Origin: Dyella terrae
GTDB taxonomy: Bacteria; Pseudomonadota; Gammaproteobacteria; Xanthomonadales; Rhodanobacteraceae
Length of the DNA: 64,000 nucleotides
Direction of reading: 5' to 3'
NCBI RefSeq assembly: GCF_004322705.1
Contig: NZ_SIZZ01000002.1
Location: 372,001 to 436,000, forward strand
Shown: positions 59,581 through 64,000 of the stretch, one piece after another
How the letters are laid out: every line of letters starts with the position of its first letter
Position numbering within the stretch: the stretch's first letter is position 1
Made by a program: the position numbers and the translations under genes
Notes under the pieces: model-generated
Databases searched by the model: none
What the model was told of the DNA's origin: nothing
The model's input: the letters and a program-made list of their open reading frames with translations, nothing else

Positions 59581-60187
59581 CACCGCCGAGCGCCCGTGCC
59601 GCCAACGGAGCGATGACCTGGGTCCACAGCGTGTACTGCCGGCCCGAGGGATGCAGGCCGTCATCGGCCAGCAGGTCCACCTGTTCGCGCGAGATGGGCG
59701 TGATGTCGGCCCACATTGCGCCGGTATTCACCGCGATCTCGCGCGCCACGTCATTGAACGCATCCAGTTCGACAGCGATGCGCGCGGTATCACGACCACT
59801 ACCGGCCGCAAAGGTCGTCGTACCCCAGTCGGGGATCGACACAACCAGCACGCGTGAGGGTCGCTGACCGGCCAGTGCCACGGCATCGGCAAACAACTCA
59901 CCGAACTGCATCCGGTATTCGTCCAGCGGACGACCGCGGTACTGATTATTGACGCCGATCAACAGGCTCACCAGATCGTAAGGTGGCGCAAAGCGCGCCA
60001 CCTCCATGGCAGCGGCGAGTTCGTCGGTGGTCCAGCCCGTGGTGGCGATGATGCGGGGGCGATCGATGCCGATGCCCTGGCGACGCAGCGATGCCACCAG
60101 TTGTTCCGGCCAGCGTTGCGATTCGGGGACGCCTTCGCCAATCGTGTACGAATCGCCCAGCGCGAGGTAACGCAATATCGGGCTCAC
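59576..60187 (-). CDS. SGNH/GDSL-type esterase
   Basis: A 203-residue hydrolase that starts at GTG 60187 and overlaps the aminotransferase stop (GTGA). Motifs are LALGDSYTIGEG with the catalytic Ser (block I), IGVNNQY (block III-like) and DDGLHPSGRQY with the Asp-x-x-His pair (block V). No signal peptide is visible, so it may be cytoplasmic. SGNH enzymes cleave acyl esters or thioesters of small molecules. Coupling to the AlaA-type gene is strict, but a shared pathway is not evident. Its stop codon is inside repeat copy E. Confidence 0.88.
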   Translation of the reverse strand: MSPILRYLALGDSYTIGEGVPESQRWPEQLVASLRRQGIGIDRPRIIATTGWTTDELAAAMEVARFAPPYDLVSLLIGVNNQYRGRPLDEYRMQFGELFADAVALAGQRPSRVLVVSIPDWGTTTFAAGSGRDTARIAVELDAFNDVAREIAVNTGAMWADITPISREQVDLLADDGLHPSGRQYTLWTQVIAPLAARALGGA

Positions 60188-61422
60188 GCGAAGGCGAGCG
60201 AGGTCTGATCCGCCGCCATGCGTTCGAGCACGCGCTCGATGCGCACAAACACTTCGCGCATCTGGTCCGCCGGCGGCAGCAAGGTCAGTCGCAGGTGGCG
60301 GCTGTGCGGCACATTGAAGCTGCTGCCCGGCACGACCAGCACCGACTCTTCTTCCAGCAGGCGCAATGCGAAGGCGTTGTCATCGAATTCGGGAATGCGG
60401 TCGGCACGCACGCGCGGGAAGGCATACAGCGCGCCGCCCGGCGTTACCAGGTCGAGATACTGGCTTGCGGCAACGCCTTCGAGAATCATGCGACGCGCTT
60501 CATGCAGGCGACCGCCTGGCTGCGTGAGCGAGTTGATCGTCGGCGCGGACTGCAGTGCGGGACGCACTGCCCATTGCGCAGTCACGTTGGCGCACAGGCG
60601 CAGCGCGGCCAGCAATTGCAGGGCGTCGCGATAGTCCGTGGTGCGCGCCGGGTCACCGGACAGGCTCATCCAGCCCACGCGATAACCGCAGGCGCGATGC
60701 ACCTTGCTCAGGCCGCCGAAACTCACGCACGGCACATCGCCGGCCACCTCGGCCAGCGGATGGAAGCTGGCGCCATCGAAGAGGATTTCGTCGTAGATCT
60801 CGTCGCTCAGCAGCAGCAGGCGATGGCGCGCCGCGATGGCGACGATCTGTTCCAGCAGCGGACGCGGGTAGACGGCACCCGTGGGATTGTTGGGATTGAT
60901 CAGCACGATCGCGCGCGTGCGCGGGCTGATCAGCGACTCGATTTCGGCCGGATCGGGCAGATGGCCATTCTCGGCAAGGCAGCGGTAATAGCGCGGCTTG
61001 CCGTCATTAAGAATGGTGGCCGCGCTCCAGAGCGGGTAATCGGGGCTCGGCAGCAGCACTTCGTCGCCGGGCTGGAGCAAGGCGCGCAGGCTCAGGTCGA
61101 TCAGTTCGCTGACGCCGTTGCCCACGAAGATGCGCTCGACATCCACGCCGCGCGCGCCACGGAACCGCTGCTGGGCAGCGATGGCTTCCCGGGCTTCTTC
61201 CAGGCCCTGCTCGTGACCGTAGGCCTCGCTGTCGTGCAGGTGGGCGGCGATGGCTTCACGCAGATGGGCCGGGGTGTCAAAACCATAGCGACCGGGATTG
61301 CCGATATTGAGCTTGATGATCGGCAGGCCGGCGGCTTCCAGTTCACGTGAGCGACGCGTGAGGGCACCGCGGATTTCATAGCGGACGTCCGCCAGGTGCG
61401 CGCTGGGTTTGATCGAGGCCAA
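60184..61422 (-). CDS. alaA: AlaA-type class I aminotransferase
   Basis: A 412-residue PLP enzyme. The only plausible start is TTG 61422, with AAGGA about 8 nt upstream; no ATG or GTG gives a full N-terminus. Family segments are KLNIGNPGRYGFDTP, GVSELIDLSLRALL, NPNNPTGAVY, LSDEIYDEILFDG and FGGLSKVHRACGYRVGW, which has the PLP-binding Lys. This pattern is that of glutamate-pyruvate aminotransferases AlaA/YfbQ, which make alanine. It is followed directly by a GDSL esterase gene. Confidence 0.93.
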   Translation of the reverse strand: MASIKPSAHLADVRYEIRGALTRRSRELEAAGLPIIKLNIGNPGRYGFDTPAHLREAIAAHLHDSEAYGHEQGLEEAREAIAAQQRFRGARGVDVERIFVGNGVSELIDLSLRALLQPGDEVLLPSPDYPLWSAATILNDGKPRYYRCLAENGHLPDPAEIESLISPRTRAIVLINPNNPTGAVYPRPLLEQIVAIAARHRLLLLSDEIYDEILFDGASFHPLAEVAGDVPCVSFGGLSKVHRACGYRVGWMSLSGDPARTTDYRDALQLLAALRLCANVTAQWAVRPALQSAPTINSLTQPGGRLHEARRMILEGVAASQYLDLVTPGGALYAFPRVRADRIPEFDDNAFALRLLEEESVLVVPGSSFNVPHSRHLRLTLLPPADQMREVFVRIERVLERMAADQTSLAFA

Positions 61423-61626
61423 AGTGAGGATCCTTCGTTTTTAGGCTTGCGGCCCGCGCCGGGGCGGCCTGGGGGCTGGTCAGCATGCTAGCAGCGTCAT
61501 CCGGCACCCGCGAGACGACAAGCGATTTACATCGCACGTTGTCAGCCAAATGCCAGAGGTTCGGCGCGGCAAGGCCCGATAGTACGAATGGCGTGGGATG
61601 TGGCAGGGCCCCTGCCACCCGATGGA

Positions 61627-61655
61627 TTCCGACCGGCGCGCCGTCAGGGCATAAT
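61627..61655 (+). promoter_or_regulatory. Possible rsgA promoter
   Basis: TTCCGA (61627-61632) and CATAAT (61650-61655) form a -35/-10-like pair with a 17-bp spacer. Transcription would begin within a few bases of the rsgA ATG at 61664, which lacks a ribosome site, so the mRNA may be leaderless. Confidence 0.4.
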
Positions 61656-61663
61656 CGCCGGCC

Positions 61664-62719
61664 ATGAGTGAGGCCGAGACCATTGAACGTCTGCGCCGGG
61701 TCGGTTGGCGCGGCGATGCCCTGCCGGGCGGCGGCCTGCGGCTGGCCCGCGTGGTCGCCCAGCACCGCGCCGGCTATGAGCTGCACGATGGCGTCAGCCT
61801 GTTCGGGGCACAGCCGGCGGGCCATTTCCTGAAGCGAACCCTCGATCCGTCCGAACGCCCGGCCGTTGGGGATTTCGTGGAAGTCGAGCCGGGTAGCCCG
61901 CCGCATATCTCCAAGGTGCTGCCCCGGCGTACCGTGCTGTCGCGCGCGGCGGCTGGCGAGCGTTACGAACGTCAGGTCATCGCGACCAACATCGACTACG
62001 TGTTCGTCCTGACCGGCCTCGACGGCGATTTCAATCCGGCACGCATCGAGCGCTACCTCTCGCTGATCGAAGATTCGGGCGCCCAGCCTGTCGTGCTCCT
62101 TAGCAAGCTCGACACCCGTGCTGACGGTGCGGAATTGATTGAAACGCTGCGAGCCCGATTGCCGGCTGGCACGCCCGTGCACGCCATCAATGGCAAGGAC
62201 CCGGCATCCGTGGCGATCCTGGCGCAGTACCTCCAGCCTGGCGACAGTGCCGTGCTTGTGGGCTCCTCCGGTGCGGGCAAATCCACGCTCACCAACACCC
62301 TGCTGGGCGATGAGCGCATGGCGACCAGTGCGGTGCGCGCCCACGACAGCCGTGGGCGACACACCACGACGCATCGCGCTTTGCTGCAACTGCCTACGGG
62401 TGGCTGCCTGATCGACACGCCCGGCATGCGCGAGCTCAAGCTGACCGGCGAGGAAAACCTCGACCTGTTCGCCGATATCGAAGCCCTGGCCGAAACCTGC
62501 CGGTTCGCCGATTGCGGGCATGGCAGCGAGCCGGGCTGTGCGGTGCAAACGGCGCTGGACAACGGTGAACTGTCCGCCGAGCGCTGGCGCAATTACCTGA
62601 AACTTCGCGACGAGCGCGAGGAACAGGCGGCCACGCTCGAGGCCCGCTTGCGACGCCAGCGCGGGGGCCGTCCCCCGACGCGGCCGCATGCGCACCGTGG
62701 TTCGCGCGACCGCGAGTAA
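61664..62719 (+). CDS. rsgA: Ribosome small-subunit biogenesis GTPase RsgA
   Basis: A 351-residue circularly permuted GTPase. An OB-fold domain comes first (VGDFVEVEPGSPPHIS), then the G domain in permuted order (TNIDYVFVLTG, LLSKLDTR, GSSGAGKST from about residue 200, DTPGMREL). The C-terminal zinc site follows (CRFADCGHGSEPGCAV), with a basic tail. It checks maturation of the 30S subunit. The ATG at 61664 has no clear ribosome site and sits just after a -10-like CATAAT. Confidence 0.97.
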   Translation: MSEAETIERLRRVGWRGDALPGGGLRLARVVAQHRAGYELHDGVSLFGAQPAGHFLKRTLDPSERPAVGDFVEVEPGSPPHISKVLPRRTVLSRAAAGERYERQVIATNIDYVFVLTGLDGDFNPARIERYLSLIEDSGAQPVVLLSKLDTRADGAELIETLRARLPAGTPVHAINGKDPASVAILAQYLQPGDSAVLVGSSGAGKSTLTNTLLGDERMATSAVRAHDSRGRHTTTHRALLQLPTGGCLIDTPGMRELKLTGEENLDLFADIEALAETCRFADCGHGSEPGCAVQTALDNGELSAERWRNYLKLRDEREEQAATLEARLRRQRGGRPPTRPHAHRGSRDRE

Positions 62720-62748
62720 GTACGCTCCACGGGTCAACGGAGGAAGGC

Positions 62749-64000
62749 ATGAACGCACCAGCCACGCTTGCACCCGACATCCAACGCTACGCTGACCTGG
62801 ACAAGCGCCTGCTCGGCGCGTGCAAGTCCATTCGCATCCTTTCCTCCGTGGCGTGGCCCGCCACGCTGGAAAACCGGATGATCGAGGAGTTTGCGCGGGG
62901 GCAGTTCTCGTTGCCGCAGGTGTACTACCACGCACCGGATTTCTCCGAAGTGCGCGCGGAGCTGGCCGCGATCGAGGCTGAGGCCGGGCACGACGATCCC
63001 CTGGGCGAATACCTTTGCCGGACCGCCGAATCCTGGCGCATTGCGGCCGAAATGCTCGAGGCGGTCGGCACGCATGACGTGACTCTGCGCTCGATCTCCC
63101 TGTACGGCCGGCCCGGCGATGCCATTCCCGGCAGCGACCGGAGCAACCTGGATGCGGCGCGCTATTTCGTCGAATTGTCCGATGAGCTGGGCTCGGACCT
63201 GCTGTCCGACGACGTCACCAACGATATTCCTGCCGATGTGTTGCGCGCGGACCTGACCCAGTCGCTCGACGATTTTTTCGGCGCCGGCACGATCAGCGTC
63301 GAAGTGGACGATGAACTCACCGCCAAGGCCGCCGCCGGTGCCACGCGCATTCGCCTGCGCGGCGGCACGACCTTCAGCGGCTACGACAAGCACCAGCTGC
63401 TGGCCCACGAGGCCTTCGTCCATTCGTTGACCGCCCTCAACGGCCGGGAGCAGCCCGTGCTCGCTTCGCTGGCGCGGACATCACCGCGCGTCACGGCGAC
63501 CCAGGAAGGCCTGGCTGTGTTTGCCGAGCTCATGTCCGGCGCCATCGACATTTCCCGCCTCAAACGCATCAGCCTGCGCATCCTTGCCATCGACATGGCG
63601 CTCAATGGCGCCGATTTCGTCGAGGTCTACAAGTTCTTCAAGGGTTGCGGCCAGTCGACCGGTGACAGCTTCCACTCGGCGCAGCGCGTGTTTCGTGGCG
63701 TGCCACCGGATGGTGGCGCGGCGTTCGCCAAGGACAACGTTTACCTGAGCGGGCTGCTCACGGTTCACACCTTTTTCCGCTGGGCGTTCAAGCAACAGCG
63801 CATGGACATGTTGCGGCAACTCTTTGCCGGAAAGCTCGCCCTGCATGACGTGATCAGCCTGCAGCCCCATTTCGAATCGGGTGTAATAGCGCAACCCCGC
63901 TGGCTTCCGCCCTGGATGCAGCATGCGCACGGGCTGGCCGGGAAGCTCGCCTTTTCCCTGTTCATCAACCGCATCCACATGGGACGCGTACAGGCGGAAT
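62749..64000 (+). CDS. DUF1704 family protein (TIGR02421, QEGLA motif), 3'-truncated by window
   Basis: ATG 62749 follows GGAGGAAGGC; the frame stays open to the window end, giving 417 residues so far. FDQHQLL-like GYDKHQLLAHEAFVHSLTALNG contains HExxxH (His220, Glu221, His225), and TQEGLAVFAELMSG follows with Glu253, a layout like a metallopeptidase zinc site. The bacterial members are known as flavohemoglobin-expression-modulating QEGLA proteins. The same DUF1704 fold includes eukaryotic tubulin tyrosine carboxypeptidases, so peptidase activity is likely but unproven here. It lies 29 bp after rsgA, probably on the same transcript. Confidence 0.88.
   Translation, partial: MNAPATLAPDIQRYADLDKRLLGACKSIRILSSVAWPATLENRMIEEFARGQFSLPQVYYHAPDFSEVRAELAAIEAEAGHDDPLGEYLCRTAESWRIAAEMLEAVGTHDVTLRSISLYGRPGDAIPGSDRSNLDAARYFVELSDELGSDLLSDDVTNDIPADVLRADLTQSLDDFFGAGTISVEVDDELTAKAAAGATRIRLRGGTTFSGYDKHQLLAHEAFVHSLTALNGREQPVLASLARTSPRVTATQEGLAVFAELMSGAIDISRLKRISLRILAIDMALNGADFVEVYKFFKGCGQSTGDSFHSAQRVFRGVPPDGGAAFAKDNVYLSGLLTVHTFFRWAFKQQRMDMLRQLFAGKLALHDVISLQPHFESGVIAQPRWLPPWMQHAHGLAGKLAFSLFINRIHMGRVQAE

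Overview
The window is a GC-rich gammaproteobacterial chromosome segment. The best fit is Xanthomonadales, most likely Rhodanobacteraceae (Dyella/Luteibacter-like). The reasons are the abundance of TonB-dependent receptors (one of the Xanthomonas/Caulobacter sugar type, one Oar-like), the CutA-GroES-GroEL and DsbD-AroQ-AccB-AccC-PrmA-Fis-PurH gene order, the CIRCE-controlled groESL operon and the CGFS-glutaredoxin/rhodanese fusion. Genus and species cannot be fixed from the sequence alone. No rRNA, tRNA, CRISPR array, prophage or intact insertion sequence was seen.

Layout. 1-6.65 kb: a translationally coupled alpha-glucan operon (GH31, six-hairpin glycosidase, MFS sugar porter, GH13). 6.65-7.7 kb: a convergent choloylglycine-hydrolase-type Ntn hydrolase. 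8.0-10.7 kb: a compact accessory cassette on the minus strand, made of a lipoprotein, a DUF2235/Tle1-like phospholipase and a coiled-coil/one-TM protein; it looks like an antibacterial effector with its immunity protein. 11-26.6 kb: a minus-strand catabolic cluster with LacI and LysR regulators, CitE-like lyase, beta-propeller/sodium symporter fusion, TonB receptor, serine hydrolase, ribokinase, a glycosidase/FGE-like fusion, GH127 and a type III CoA-transferase. 27-30.8 kb: polA with its terminator, and a divergent DUF2782 gene plus a half-size EamA gene. 30.8-33.5 kb: GST, LysR, bile-acid-symporter-like transporter. 33.7-44.1 kb: housekeeping genes (purH, GNAT, fis, zinc-ribbon DUF3426 protein, prmA, small unknown, accC, accB, aroQ, tlpA-like, dsbD). 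44.2-47.3 kb: EamA exporter and GST with a divergent MocR regulator, sitting between dsbD and cutA. 47.3-50 kb: cutA and groES-groEL with CIRCE and terminator. 50-57 kb: two convergent large TonB-dependent receptors. 57.4-64 kb: Grx4/rhodanese fusion, LpxH-like phosphoesterase, GDSL esterase, AlaA-type aminotransferase, rsgA and the start of a DUF1704 protein.

Two signals are not explained by ordinary annotation. One is the lipoprotein/phospholipase/coiled-coil cassette, in which effector and lipoprotein share a near-identical N-terminal peptide. The other is a dispersed intergenic repeat, at five loci in this window. It is built of tandem 7-bp units (RGTRAAC) facing their reverse complements across a short core and flanked by GC-rich palindromes; each copy ends within a few bases of a stop codon. 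Other oddities are a DsbD with a duplicated N-terminal disulfide domain, an FGE-fold domain without its catalytic cysteines fused to a barrel-like domain, and a DUF1704 protein with an HExxxH plus QEGLA metalloprotease-like signature.
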